Assembly (NCBI RefSeq): GCF_003515945.1
Contig: NZ_QWLM01000010.1
Span: 1 to 64,000 of the forward strand
From: Dermacoccus abyssi
Lineage (GTDB): Bacteria > Actinomycetota > Actinomycetes > Actinomycetales > Dermatophilaceae
Length of the DNA stretch: 64,000 bases
Direction: 5' to 3'
Below are positions 56,992-64,000 of the stretch, piece after piece. Under the pieces are notes generated by a model, which saw only the letters and a program-made list of their open reading frames with translations, was not told the origin of the DNA and did no database searches. Each line of letters starts with the position of its first letter. Position 1 is the first letter of the stretch. A program made the position numbers and the translations under genes.

Positions 56992-57443
56992 AGGTCGTCC
57001 TCGTCGTCCAGGGAGCGGCCCAGCAGGCCCGCGAGTTGGGTGCGCACGACGTGTTCGATGAGGGCCTCACGCTCGACCCGGTCGCGTGCGCGTGTCTGAA
57101 TGGGAAGGCGGTAGAGGACCATCCGCGCCCGATGGCGACCGTCAGCGGGGAAGGCGCGCCCGAGGGGCACCGAGTCCTCCCACGAGCTCGGGTCGGACGG
57201 CGGAACCTCTTCGACGCCGATCTCGATGTCGGCGACGCTGACCGACCAGCGCGATTCGCACACCTCGACAGCACGCAGGACGGCGTCGTCGAACGCGGCC
57301 GAACGCGATCTCATGGACGGCGTCGCGGGCCAGGCCAGAGGCCCCCGGTAGCGGCGCTCGTGTCGGTCGCGACGGGGCGCGCCCGGGGCGGAGGAAGCGT
57401 CGAGGCCGGGCTGTCGGCCAGGGCGCGCTGCTTTGTTCCTCAC
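56988..57443 (-). CDS. Metallopeptidase family protein, zinc motif missing
   Basis: A 151-aa protein of the Rv3259-like group found beside whiB2 and DUF3499 genes. 'RYRGPLAWPATPSMRSRSAAFDDAVLRAV', 'ESRWSVSVADIEIGVEEVPP' and 'ARMVLYRLPIQTRARDR' match the family; where the HExxH should be it has 'IEHVVRTQLAGLLG', so zinc binding is probably lost. Related actinobacterial members also vary here. GTG 57443 follows a TACGCT element by 6 nt. Confidence 0.6.
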   Translation of the reverse strand: MRNKAARPGRQPGLDASSAPGAPRRDRHERRYRGPLAWPATPSMRSRSAAFDDAVLRAVEVCESRWSVSVADIEIGVEEVPPSDPSSWEDSVPLGRAFPADGRHRARMVLYRLPIQTRARDRVEREALIEHVVRTQLAGLLGRSLDDEDDL

Positions 57444-57449
57444 CGCGTC

Positions 57450-57455
57450 AGCGTA
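57450..57455 (-). promoter_or_regulatory. -10 element of the metallopeptidase-like gene (leaderless)
   Basis: TACGCT on the minus strand, 6 nt before the GTG. Confidence 0.4.
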
Positions 57456-57534
57456 TCGAAGGGCACCTGATCGCGGGCGGGGCTCGATCGGGCGTGTCCC
57501 GGTCGCGGCAGACGGGGGCAGCCACCCACTGGCG

Positions 57535-57540
57535 TAACCT
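57535..57540 (+). promoter_or_regulatory. -10 element of the DUF3499 gene (leaderless)
   Basis: TAACCT, 8 nt before GTG 57549. Confidence 0.4.
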
Positions 57541-57548
57541 TGTGCAAC

Positions 57549-57986
57549 GTGACGTTGACCAGACAGTGCTCGCGATCCGCCTGCTCGAAGCCCGCCGTGG
57601 CGACGCTCACGTATGTCTACGCGGATTCGACGGTCGTGCTCGGCCCCCTGGCCACCTACGCAGAGCCGCACACGTACGACCTGTGCGCCGATCACGCTCA
57701 GCGTCTCACCGCGCCGCGAGGTTGGGACATCGTGCGCCTGGCCGTCGACATGACCCCGCCGGAGCCCACACCGGACGACCTCGTGGCGCTCGCCGAGGCC
57801 GTGCGCCGCGCCGCGGCTCGCCCACCGGCCGAGCCCGAACCGGAGCCGGTGCGCAAGCCCGCCCGTGCCGCCCGGGCCGAGGACCCTGCCTTCCTCTCGA
57901 CGGCCTCACGCCGTCGTCACCTGCGCGCGCTGCCCGATGCCACGGACGACGACGCGTCCACGGAAGCGGGCGACGACGGCCGGTAG
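57549..57986 (+). CDS. DUF3499 family protein
   Basis: A 145-aa protein. 'RQCSRSACSKPAVATLTYVYADSTVVLGPLATYAEPHTYDLCADHAQRL' is the DUF3499 block, with cysteines and His likely forming a zinc ribbon; the rest is a Pro/Glu-rich tail. Function unknown; always next to the phosphomannomutase gene in actinobacteria. GTG 57549 is chosen from the TAACCT upstream; a TTG three codons earlier is possible. Its stop TAG is part of the next promoter's -10. Confidence 0.8.
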   Translation: MTLTRQCSRSACSKPAVATLTYVYADSTVVLGPLATYAEPHTYDLCADHAQRLTAPRGWDIVRLAVDMTPPEPTPDDLVALAEAVRRAAARPPAEPEPEPVRKPARAARAEDPAFLSTASRRRHLRALPDATDDDASTEAGDDGR

Positions 57987-57989
57987 GAT
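57984..57989 (+). promoter_or_regulatory. -10 element of the phosphomannomutase gene (leaderless)
   Basis: TAGGAT, 7 nt before the GTG; overlaps the DUF3499 stop codon. Confidence 0.45.
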
Positions 57990-57996
57990 CGTCGGC

Positions 57997-59445
57997 GTGA
58001 ACGCCCCCGTACTCAACGACTTCATCAAGGCCTACGACGTTCGCGGCCTCGTGCCCGAGCAGCTCTCGCCGGCCGTCGCGCGCGAACTCGGCGCCGCCTT
58101 CGCGCAGATCGTGGCCCGCCCCGAAGGAGCCGAGGGCGTCGTCGTCGGCCACGACATGCGCCCGAGCTCGCCGGAACTGTCTCGAGCCTTCGCCGAGGGC
58201 GCCGCCTCGTACGGCATCGACGTCACTCTCATCGGCCTGTGCTCGACCGACGGCCTGTACTACGCCTCCGGTGCTCTCGGCATCCCCGGCGCGATGTTCA
58301 CCGCGAGCCACAACCCCGCGCAGTACAACGGCATCAAGCTGTGCCGCGCCGGCGCGCGCCCCGTCTCGCTCGAGACCGGCCTCGCCGAGATGCGTGACCT
58401 CGCCCAGTGGGCACTCGATCGTGGCACGGCGGTTCCCTTCGACGGCGAACCCGGCACGATCGACGAGCGCAACATGCTCGGCGACTACGCCGCCTTCCTG
58501 CGTTCCCTCGTCGACCTGTCCGGCGGACGCCCGCTCAAGGTCGTCGTCGACGCCGGAAACGGCATGGGCGGCCACACCGTGCCCGCGGTCCTCGGCACGG
58601 ATGCGGGGCTCGACGAGCTTCCGCTCGAGATCGTCCCGCTCTACTTCGAACTCGACGGCACGTTCCCCAATCACGAGGCCAACCCGCTCGAGCCCGCCAA
58701 CCTCGTCGACCTGCAGAAGGGCGTCGTCGAGCACGGCGCCGACATCGGTCTGGCTTTCGACGGTGACGCCGACCGATGCTTCGTCATCGACGAGAACGGT
58801 GACGCGGTGACGCCGTCGGCCGTCACGGCGCTTGTTGCCCAGCGTGAGATCGCGAAGGAGGTCGCCAAGGGCACCCGCGCTTCGGACGTCTCGGTTGTCG
58901 CGAACCTCATCAGCTCGCGCGCCGTCACCGAGGTCATTACCGAGAACGGGGCGAAGCCGGTGCGCACGCGCGTCGGCCACTCCTTCATCAAGGCGCAGAT
59001 GGCCGAGCACGACGCCGTCTTCGGCGGGGAGCACAGCGCGCACTACTACTTCCGCGACTTCTGGTTCGCCGACACGGGCATGCTCGCGGCGATGCACGTG
59101 CTCGCCGCGCTCGGTGAGCAGGAGAGGACGCTCTCGCAGCTCGTCGCCGAGTACGCCCGCTACGAGGCCTCCGGCGAGATCAACTCGACCGTGAGTGACG
59201 CCACCGCCGCCACTGGCCGCGTTCGCGAGTGGGTGGCCTCCCAGGGCGAGTACACCGAGGACGGCATGGACGGCGTCACCTTCGTCCACGAAGGCGGTGA
59301 CAGCGATCCGATGTGGTGGCTCAACCTGCGCGCCTCGAACACAGAACCTCTGCTGCGCCTCAACGTCGAGGCAGCCGACCGTGCAACGATGGAGCGCGTG
59401 CGCGATGCCGCGCTCGCCGCCGTCCGAGAAGGAGAAGCACAGTGA
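57997..59445 (+). CDS. pmmA: Phosphomannomutase/phosphoglucomutase
   Basis: A 482-aa enzyme starting with GTG. Domains in order carry 'FTASHNPAQYNGIK' (phospho-Ser at the SHN, residue about 105), 'LAFDGDADRCFVIDENG' (metal loop), 'GGEHSAHYYFRDF' and 'LRASNTEPLLRLNVEA' (phosphate loop). It interconverts mannose 6- and 1-phosphate, feeding GDP-mannose for glycans. It is followed by a Trm112-like gene with a 4-bp overlap. Confidence 0.93.
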   Translation: MNAPVLNDFIKAYDVRGLVPEQLSPAVARELGAAFAQIVARPEGAEGVVVGHDMRPSSPELSRAFAEGAASYGIDVTLIGLCSTDGLYYASGALGIPGAMFTASHNPAQYNGIKLCRAGARPVSLETGLAEMRDLAQWALDRGTAVPFDGEPGTIDERNMLGDYAAFLRSLVDLSGGRPLKVVVDAGNGMGGHTVPAVLGTDAGLDELPLEIVPLYFELDGTFPNHEANPLEPANLVDLQKGVVEHGADIGLAFDGDADRCFVIDENGDAVTPSAVTALVAQREIAKEVAKGTRASDVSVVANLISSRAVTEVITENGAKPVRTRVGHSFIKAQMAEHDAVFGGEHSAHYYFRDFWFADTGMLAAMHVLAALGEQERTLSQLVAEYARYEASGEINSTVSDATAATGRVREWVASQGEYTEDGMDGVTFVHEGGDSDPMWWLNLRASNTEPLLRLNVEAADRATMERVRDAALAAVREGEAQ

Positions 59446-59660
59446 ACCGAGGCGTCACGATCGAACCGTGGCTGCGTGAGATCCTGCGCTGCCCGGTCAC
59501 GCACAGTGAGCTCGTCGACGGCGTCGACGACGGCGGCGAGCCCGTGCTCGTCGCCACCGAAGCCGATGCCGAGCGCGGTGGCCGGTTGCAGTACCCGATC
59601 CGCGACGGCATCCCCGTGTTCCTCGTCGACGAGGCCACAGTTCTGCCCACCGAGGCCTGA
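59442..59660 (+). CDS. Trm112-like small protein
   Basis: A 72-aa protein with 'WLREILRCPVTHSELVDG' and 'LQYPIRDGIPVFLVDEA', the Trm112 pattern with only one cysteine left of the usual zinc set. Bacterial members are of unknown role. The GTG start overlaps the previous stop (GTGA), with AAGGAGAAG upstream. Confidence 0.8.
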   Translation: MNRGVTIEPWLREILRCPVTHSELVDGVDDGGEPVLVATEADAERGGRLQYPIRDGIPVFLVDEATVLPTEA

Positions 59661-59682
59661 TCGGCCCACCTGGTACCTACGC

Positions 59683-59715
59683 CGAGGCCGCTTCCCGAAT
59701 CGGGAAGCGGCCTCG
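59683..59715. terminator. Bidirectional terminator after the Trm112-like gene
   Basis: A perfect 15-bp stem, arms CGAGGCCGCTTCCCG and CGGGAAGCGGCCTCG with a 3-nt loop, between converging genes. Confidence 0.8.
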
Positions 59716-59747
59716 CCGCGTGTTGTGCGTGGTGCCGGACGCGTGGC

Positions 59748-60947
59748 TCAGAGGCGGACGTCGTCCTCGGCGAGCCAGCGCTGCACGGTCGACTCCTCGG
59801 GTGCCGGAGCCTCGATGACGTGCGGGACGAAGCGCGCACCGCCGTCCGTGATCGGGCCGTCGGTCTCGCGGATGCCCATGCCGGCCGCGTGACCGTCGAC
59901 CACCCAGGCTCCGATGACGGGCCGGTTGCCGTCGAAGTCGGGCAGCGGCCACCACTGCTGGTAGCAGAACGACTCGTCGTGTTCCTGGCCGCCGTGCGTC
60001 CAGTCGCGACCCTCCGCGTGGACGCGGATCGAGGCACCCTCACGGCCGAAGAACGGCTTCGCGACGTACTCGCGCAGGTCACGCGGGGAGTCGAGGTAGG
60101 CCGGAAGCAGGTTGGGGTGACCCGGGTAGAGGTGCCACAGCGCCGCGAGCAGCGCCTTCGTCGAGAGGGCCGAACGCCACAGCGGCTCGATCCAGCGCAC
60201 GCCGGAAGTCTCGATGTGGGCGCCGAAAGGCTCGACGAGCAGGTCCTCCCACGGGTACAGCGCGTAGCAGACGTCGATCGGGCGCGACTGACCGTCGACG
60301 AAGCGACGCGAGTCGACGTCGAGGCCGACGTCGGACAGGTCGAACAGGCTCGTCGTCGCGCCGGCCTGATCTGCGGTGTCTGCGAGATAGGCGAGCGTGG
60401 AAGCCTCTTCGACGAGGTGGAGCAGCCCCGCGAAGTGAAGGTCGTCCTGCCCAGCGGCGACGCGCTTCTTCCACGCACCGACGAGCCTTTCGTGGATCGA
60501 GTTCCACTGGTCTAGTTCGGGGAAGTTCGCCTCGTGCCAGGACCACTGGGACACGGCCGACTCGACGAGCATCGTCGGGGTGTCGCCGTTGATCTCGAGC
60601 ATCTTGGGGGTGCCGTCGCCGGCGAGGCACAGGTCGAAACGGGCGTGTGAGCCCGGATCACCCTCCTCGAGACTCGCCAGGAGCCGCCGGGTCGAGCCCT
60701 CGGGCAGGCACAGACGCCGGTCGTCGTACGTCGTGAGCATCCACGTCGCGGCGCTCAGGCACATGCCCCACAGTTCGTCCGTGGCCGCCTCGAGCCGGTC
60801 GATCTCGGCGGGGGAGAAGGAGTAGTAGGCGCTGTCCGTCCAGTACGGCACGTCGTGGCCGTCGACGGTCTCGGACGCCCAGAGCATGCCCTCGGAATCG
60901 AGGATGTCGCGGAAGTTCGGGCGCGGCTCGCAGGCCAGGCGCCTCAT
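59748..60947 (-). CDS. Glutathionylspermidine synthase-like ATP-grasp protein
   Basis: A 399-aa protein of the GSP_synth family. 'PYWTDSAYYSFSPAEIDRLEAATDELW', 'KMLEINGDTPTMLVESAVSQWSWHEANF' (metal Glu/Asn), 'YALYPWEDLLVEPFGAHIE', 'KPFFGREGASIRVH' and 'QQWWPLPDFDGNRPVIGAWVVDGHAAGMGIRE' are typical. Bacterial members next to small lipoproteins probably form an amide bond on an unknown acceptor, not on spermidine. The ATG overlaps the lipoprotein stop by 4 bp. Confidence 0.8.
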   Translation of the reverse strand: MRRLACEPRPNFRDILDSEGMLWASETVDGHDVPYWTDSAYYSFSPAEIDRLEAATDELWGMCLSAATWMLTTYDDRRLCLPEGSTRRLLASLEEGDPGSHARFDLCLAGDGTPKMLEINGDTPTMLVESAVSQWSWHEANFPELDQWNSIHERLVGAWKKRVAAGQDDLHFAGLLHLVEEASTLAYLADTADQAGATTSLFDLSDVGLDVDSRRFVDGQSRPIDVCYALYPWEDLLVEPFGAHIETSGVRWIEPLWRSALSTKALLAALWHLYPGHPNLLPAYLDSPRDLREYVAKPFFGREGASIRVHAEGRDWTHGGQEHDESFCYQQWWPLPDFDGNRPVIGAWVVDGHAAGMGIRETDGPITDGGARFVPHVIEAPAPEESTVQRWLAEDDVRL

Positions 60948-61360
60948 CCGCCTCCGCCGCCGCCCTTGCCGAAGCCGCCACGCACGACGCTGCCCTTCGA
61001 CGAGCCGTCGGCGCCCTTGATCTGAGTGCCCTCGCGGACGGAGGACTTCGTCACCTTGCCGCCCTGGGCGTCGAACCCACCGGCGGCGTAGGTGGCGTTC
61101 TTCGGAATCGACGTGGCGTAGCTGTCGAGCTTTCCGCCCACCGGGGCGACGCGCTGGCCCGAGCGGTAGAAGACCCATGCGGCGCCGGCGTGATGTCCGG
61201 AGCGGCACTCGCTGTCCGGCAGCCGTTCACCCGTGGCCTTGTCGCGGCACACCCCGGCGTAGTCGGCGCCCTTGGACGACGAACATCCGGTGAGGAAACC
61301 GGCGGCGAGAACGGTGGTCGTGCCGAGGGCGAGCCCACCCTTGCGCCTGGTCGTCGGCAT
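60944..61360 (-). CDS. Lipoprotein with glycine-rich tail
   Basis: A 138-aa exported lipoprotein: signal 'GGLALGTTTVLAAGFLTGCSSS' with lipobox LTGC (Cys about 27), two further cysteines in 'DYAGVCRDKATGERLPDSECRSGHH', and a Gly/Lys-rich end finishing in six glycines. GGAGAGG supports ATG 61360. Its stop overlaps the start of the ATP-grasp gene, suggesting that enzyme modifies it or something it binds. Confidence 0.75.
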   Translation of the reverse strand: MPTTRRKGGLALGTTTVLAAGFLTGCSSSKGADYAGVCRDKATGERLPDSECRSGHHAGAAWVFYRSGQRVAPVGGKLDSYATSIPKNATYAAGGFDAQGGKVTKSSVREGTQIKGADGSSKGSVVRGGFGKGGGGGG

Positions 61361-61388
61361 CCGAATCCTCTCCTTCGAGTAGGACGTC

Positions 61389-61394
61389 AATGTA
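61389..61394 (-). promoter_or_regulatory. -10 element of the lipoprotein operon
   Basis: TACATT on the minus strand, leader about 22 nt with GGAGAGG. Confidence 0.35.
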
Positions 61395-61404
61395 TCGCGC
61401 GATC

Positions 61405-61410
61405 TAGGCT
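61405..61410 (+). promoter_or_regulatory. -10 element of the SIS gene
   Basis: TAGGCT, leader about 50 nt with GAAGG before the ATG. Confidence 0.35.
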
Positions 61411-61465
61411 GTGACGCGCGGATCCCCTCGGGCGTTCCGTCCCCCCGAGCGACAGAAGGTGTGAC

Positions 61466-62638
61466 ATGCCCTACCTCGACGAGAGCTGGCTGGACGACGC
61501 CCGTCACCTCGAACGCTGCGACTCGCGCGACTCCCTTCGGGCGCTGGCCACAGCCGGTGCCCAGGTGCGCGAAGCGATGACGCTGGCCCGTGAGGCGGGC
61601 GTGGAGCGCACGGCCGATGGTGAGCGGCCCCGCGCCGTCCTCGTGGGCGCGCTCGGTGGCAGCGCCGTCGTCGCCGACGTCCTCGAGACGTTCGCCCAGC
61701 CGGGGGCGCCCGTTCCCGTCATCACCCGACGCGACGTGCCGCTGCCGGGATGGGTCGGCCCCCTCGACCTCGTCGTCGCGGTGAGCCTTTCCGGGCGGGC
61801 CGCCGGGCCGCTCGCGCTCGCCTCGGAAGCCGCACGCCGTGGAGCGTCCCTGCTCACCGTCGGGGCAGCGGACTCACCCCTGGCGGATGTGTGTGCGCGG
61901 GCCCGCGGTACGCACATCCCGGTCGGGCGCGGGCGCACGTCGAGCCGGACGGCGATGTGGTCGCTGCTCACCCCGGTGCTCATGGCGGCGGGGCACCTCG
62001 GCCTCATCGACGTCACGGACAGCCACCTCGAGCAGGCGATCACCCACCTCGACCGTGAGGCTGAGGTGTGCCGCCCCAGCTCCGAGCACTTCGTCAACCC
62101 CGCGAAGCTCGCGGCGCTGCAGCTCGCCGGTACCGTGCCCATGGCGCTCGCGGACGGACCCGTCGCCGCTGTTGCGGCCCGCCGCGCCGCGTCGATGTTC
62201 GCCCGCACCGCTCGGGTGCCGATGACCTGGGGTGAACTGCCGGATGCGGCCGCGTCTGTCGTTGCGACGCTCGACGGTCCCTTCACGGCCGGTGGCGGTA
62301 GTGGCGCGGCCTCGGCCCCTGACGACATTTTCGCCGACCCCTTCCTCGACGCGCCCCGACAGCCCGGGCTCGGGCTGCTCAGCCTCCACAGCGACCCCGA
62401 AGGTGCCGTTTCGGACTTGGCCGACGTTGCTGCGGGCGTTCAGGACAGCGCGTTCGCGGCCGGCGCCACCGTCGTCGAGGTGCACCCCGGCGATGGCCCG
62501 CCCATAGCGCGACTGGCCGAACTCGTCCAGAGGGTCGACTTCACCGCCACCTACCTCGCGCTCGGCCAAGGTCTCGACCCGAATGTGTCGCGGCACGTGA
62601 CGCAGCTGCGCGACCATCTCGGCGACCGTCGGGCATGA
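61466..62638 (+). CDS. SIS domain protein, phosphomannose/glucose isomerase-like
   Basis: A 390-aa protein related to bifunctional phosphoglucose/phosphomannose isomerases (Rv3256c-like). It has two SIS sugar-phosphate folds: 'AVLVGALGGSAVVADVLETF' and 'DLVVAVSLSGRAAGPLALASEA', then a second with 'VEVHPGDGPPIARLAELVQRVDFTATYLALGQGLDPN'. It lies near pmmA and may supply mannose 6-phosphate. The catalytic residues are not clear to me, so activity is not certain. Confidence 0.75.
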   Translation: MPYLDESWLDDARHLERCDSRDSLRALATAGAQVREAMTLAREAGVERTADGERPRAVLVGALGGSAVVADVLETFAQPGAPVPVITRRDVPLPGWVGPLDLVVAVSLSGRAAGPLALASEAARRGASLLTVGAADSPLADVCARARGTHIPVGRGRTSSRTAMWSLLTPVLMAAGHLGLIDVTDSHLEQAITHLDREAEVCRPSSEHFVNPAKLAALQLAGTVPMALADGPVAAVAARRAASMFARTARVPMTWGELPDAAASVVATLDGPFTAGGGSGAASAPDDIFADPFLDAPRQPGLGLLSLHSDPEGAVSDLADVAAGVQDSAFAAGATVVEVHPGDGPPIARLAELVQRVDFTATYLALGQGLDPNVSRHVTQLRDHLGDRRA

Positions 62639-62703
62639 CGCCCGCGGTCGGCACGGGGCGGCGGGCGTGTCGTCTGCGTGAGGACGGGAACGTCTTCGCT
62701 GGT

Positions 62704-62709
62704 TAGGCT
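62704..62709 (+). promoter_or_regulatory. -10 element of deoC (leaderless)
   Basis: TAGGCT, 7 nt before the ATG at 62717. Confidence 0.45.
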
Positions 62710-62716
62710 TGGGCGC

Positions 62717-63417
62717 ATGACGAACTTCTCCCGGGCCGAGGTCGCGGCCATGGTCGACCACACCCTGCTCAAGCCCGAAGCGACGGCTGACGACGTCGCG
62801 GCGGTGGCCCGCGAGGCCGAGGAGCTGGGCGCCTACTCGATCTGTGTGTCGCCGAACATGCTGCCCGTCGAGACGAGCGTCAAGGTTGCCACCGTCTGCG
62901 GCTTCCCGAGCGGCAAGCACACGAGCACGGTCAAGGCCGCCGAGGCCGCCGAGTCGGTCGAGCGCGGCGCTGACGAGGTCGACATGGTCATCGACGTGGG
63001 CGCGGCCAAGATGGGCGACTTCGAGGCGGTCAAGCTCGACATCCGCACGGTGCGCGACGCCATCCCGAACGCCGTTCTCAAGGTCATCATCGAGTCCGCT
63101 GCCCTCACCGACGACGAGATCCGCGGCGTGTGCGAGGCGGCCGTCGACGCGGGTGCCGACTTCGTCAAGACCTCCACGGGCTTCCACCCGAGCGGTGCGC
63201 CAGCGCCCACGCCGTGCGCCTCATGCGTGAGTGCGTCGGCCCGAACCTGGGCGTCAAGGCCAGCGGCGGCATCCGTGACGCCGCTGCGGCCCGCGAGATG
63301 ATCGAGGCCGGCGCGTCGCGACTCGGGCTGTCCGGCACGCGCGCCGTGCTCGACGGTCTCGAGGGCGGCTCCGGCGACGCGTCGGCGGCTTCCGCCGAGG
63401 GCGCGGCGGGCTACTGA
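62717..63417 (+). pseudogene. deoC: Deoxyribose-phosphate aldolase, frameshifted
   Basis: The first 160 residues ('[19 protein letters not shown]', '[11 protein letters not shown]', '[17 protein letters not shown]', '[11 protein letters not shown]', '[14 protein letters not shown]', '[12 protein letters not shown]' with the Schiff-base Lys) are in one frame; the remaining 72 ('[14 protein letters not shown]', '[28 protein letters not shown]') are in another. One base is missing at 63197-63199; adding it gives 233 residues, normal DeoC length. The enzyme cleaves deoxyribose 5-phosphate. ATG 62717 follows TAGGCT. Confidence 0.85.
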
Positions 63418-63434
63418 TTTCGTATCTGAACGCA

Positions 63435-63467
63435 ACGAAGGGCACCGGCTGAGTCGGTGCCCTTCGT
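63435..63467. terminator. Terminator after deoC
   Basis: Perfect 13-bp stem, arms ACGAAGGGCACCG and CGGTGCCCTTCGT, loop 7 nt, between converging genes. Confidence 0.8.
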
Positions 63468-63518
63468 CGTCGGTACGTCGTTGTCCCGGGGTGGACGTGG
63501 GGCGGACGCGGGCCGTGT

Positions 63519-64000
63519 TCAGGCCTCGGTCGGCCGGCGACGCGGCACCCGCCACTCGACGGCCGTGCCGCCGCGCGGCCTCACCCGCACCGTGCACGAG
63601 CCGCCCCACCGCTCGGCGCGCGCGACGAGGTGGTCGAGCCCCGAGCGGCGCTCGACGTGCTCGGGCAGCCCGACGCCGTCGTCCGTCACCTTGAGGCGGA
63701 CGTCCTCGCCGACGTCGAGCGCCACCCGTACCGCCGACGCTCCGGCGTGCCGGGCGGCGTTGCTCAGTGCCTCGCGCACCACGGCGAGAATGTCCATGAC
63801 GAGGGCGTCGTCGAGCGTCCAGTAGTCGCCGCCCACGGCTACTGAGGGCATGAACCCGAGCGCGTCGCTGCCCTGCTGAGCCAGCTGGTCGATGCTGCGG
63901 GCCAGCGCGAGCGCGACGCCTCCCTGCTTGAGGTCGAAGATCGCGCGACGCACGTCCTTCACCGTCTCGTCGAGGTCGGTGACCACGGCGTCGAGCTTCT
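63519..64000 (-). CDS. Sensor histidine kinase, C-terminal part (cut by window edge)
   Basis: The gene continues beyond 64000, so only about 160 C-terminal residues are seen. 'DLDETVKDVRRAIFDLKQ' is the end of a HisKA_3 dimerisation helix; 'MDILAVVREALSNAARHAGASAVRV' (N box), 'LKVTDDGVGLPEHVERRSGLDHLVARAERWGG' (G1/G2) form the ATPase domain of NarL-linked kinases, like DevS/NreB types. The sensor domain lies outside the window. Confidence 0.85.
   Translation of the reverse strand, partial: KLDAVVTDLDETVKDVRRAIFDLKQGGVALALARSIDQLAQQGSDALGFMPSVAVGGDYWTLDDALVMDILAVVREALSNAARHAGASAVRVALDVGEDVRLKVTDDGVGLPEHVERRSGLDHLVARAERWGGSCTVRVRPRGGTAVEWRVPRRRPTEA

Overview
The window is high-GC DNA of an actinobacterium. 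Evidence: a WhiB regulator, an acyl-CoA carboxylase with an epsilon subunit, a LytR-CpsA-Psr protein with a long cytoplasmic tail, DUF3499 and DUF5719 genes, many GTG starts, and many starts sitting 6-8 nt after a TANNNT element (leaderless transcripts). The gene order whiB / large glycosyltransferase / DUF5719 / metallopeptidase-like / DUF3499 / phosphomannomutase / Trm112-like / SIS isomerase is the conserved actinobacterial whiB2-pmmA neighbourhood. A Micrococcales member (Dermacoccaceae or Intrasporangiaceae type) is my guess; genus cannot be settled from the sequence alone.

Left part (1-7.6 kb): two SMI1/KNR4-like and DUF1851-like probable immunity proteins, a MinD-like ATPase with a long N-terminal extension, a membrane-anchored beta-propeller protein sharing the ATPase's N-terminal domain, a Ser/Thr kinase, and a signal-peptide protein with a C-terminal membrane anchor. 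Together they look like the edge of a type VII secretion/polymorphic toxin locus. 7.7-22.1 kb is mostly housekeeping: maf, a Na+/H+ antiporter fused to a UBP zinc finger (frameshifted), an ATP-grasp ligase, a DUF885 peptidase, a MOSC protein, accD-accE facing birA, a class III adenylate cyclase, an orphan response regulator, purK-purE, and an acyl-CoA dehydrogenase.

The centre (22.2-49 kb) is a cell-surface glycan locus: an LCP ligase, an ExoA-like glycosyltransferase, a Wzm/Wzt (TagGH)-type ABC exporter, and genes matching every step of CMP-pseudaminic acid synthesis (PseB, PseC, PseH, PseG, PseI, and an SpsF-like cytidylyltransferase fused to an aldo/keto reductase). It also holds two diverged copies of a cassette (large GT2, an unknown GT-like protein, a methyltransferase-like protein with a coiled-coil tail) arranged head-to-head around 37.2 kb, an ACP / acyl-AMP ligase / SDR / PPTase-like group, and a GT-B protein carrying the DEG, HP and PST motifs of bacterial sialyltransferases. 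The simplest reading is export and wall attachment of a pseudaminic-acid-containing wall glycopolymer whose sugars may carry an ACP-derived acyl group and methyl groups. Two tandem structured modules with long hairpins lie between the SDR and the PPTase-like gene.

The right part (49-64 kb) is an AlkA-like glycosylase, a diverged CofD homologue, whiB, the whiB2-pmmA neighbourhood, a lipoprotein with a glutathionylspermidine-synthase-like partner, deoC (frameshifted) and the C-terminal part of a sensor histidine kinase. Three genes (antiporter, SpsF-AKR, deoC) each lack a single base. They may be sequencing errors rather than true pseudogenes.
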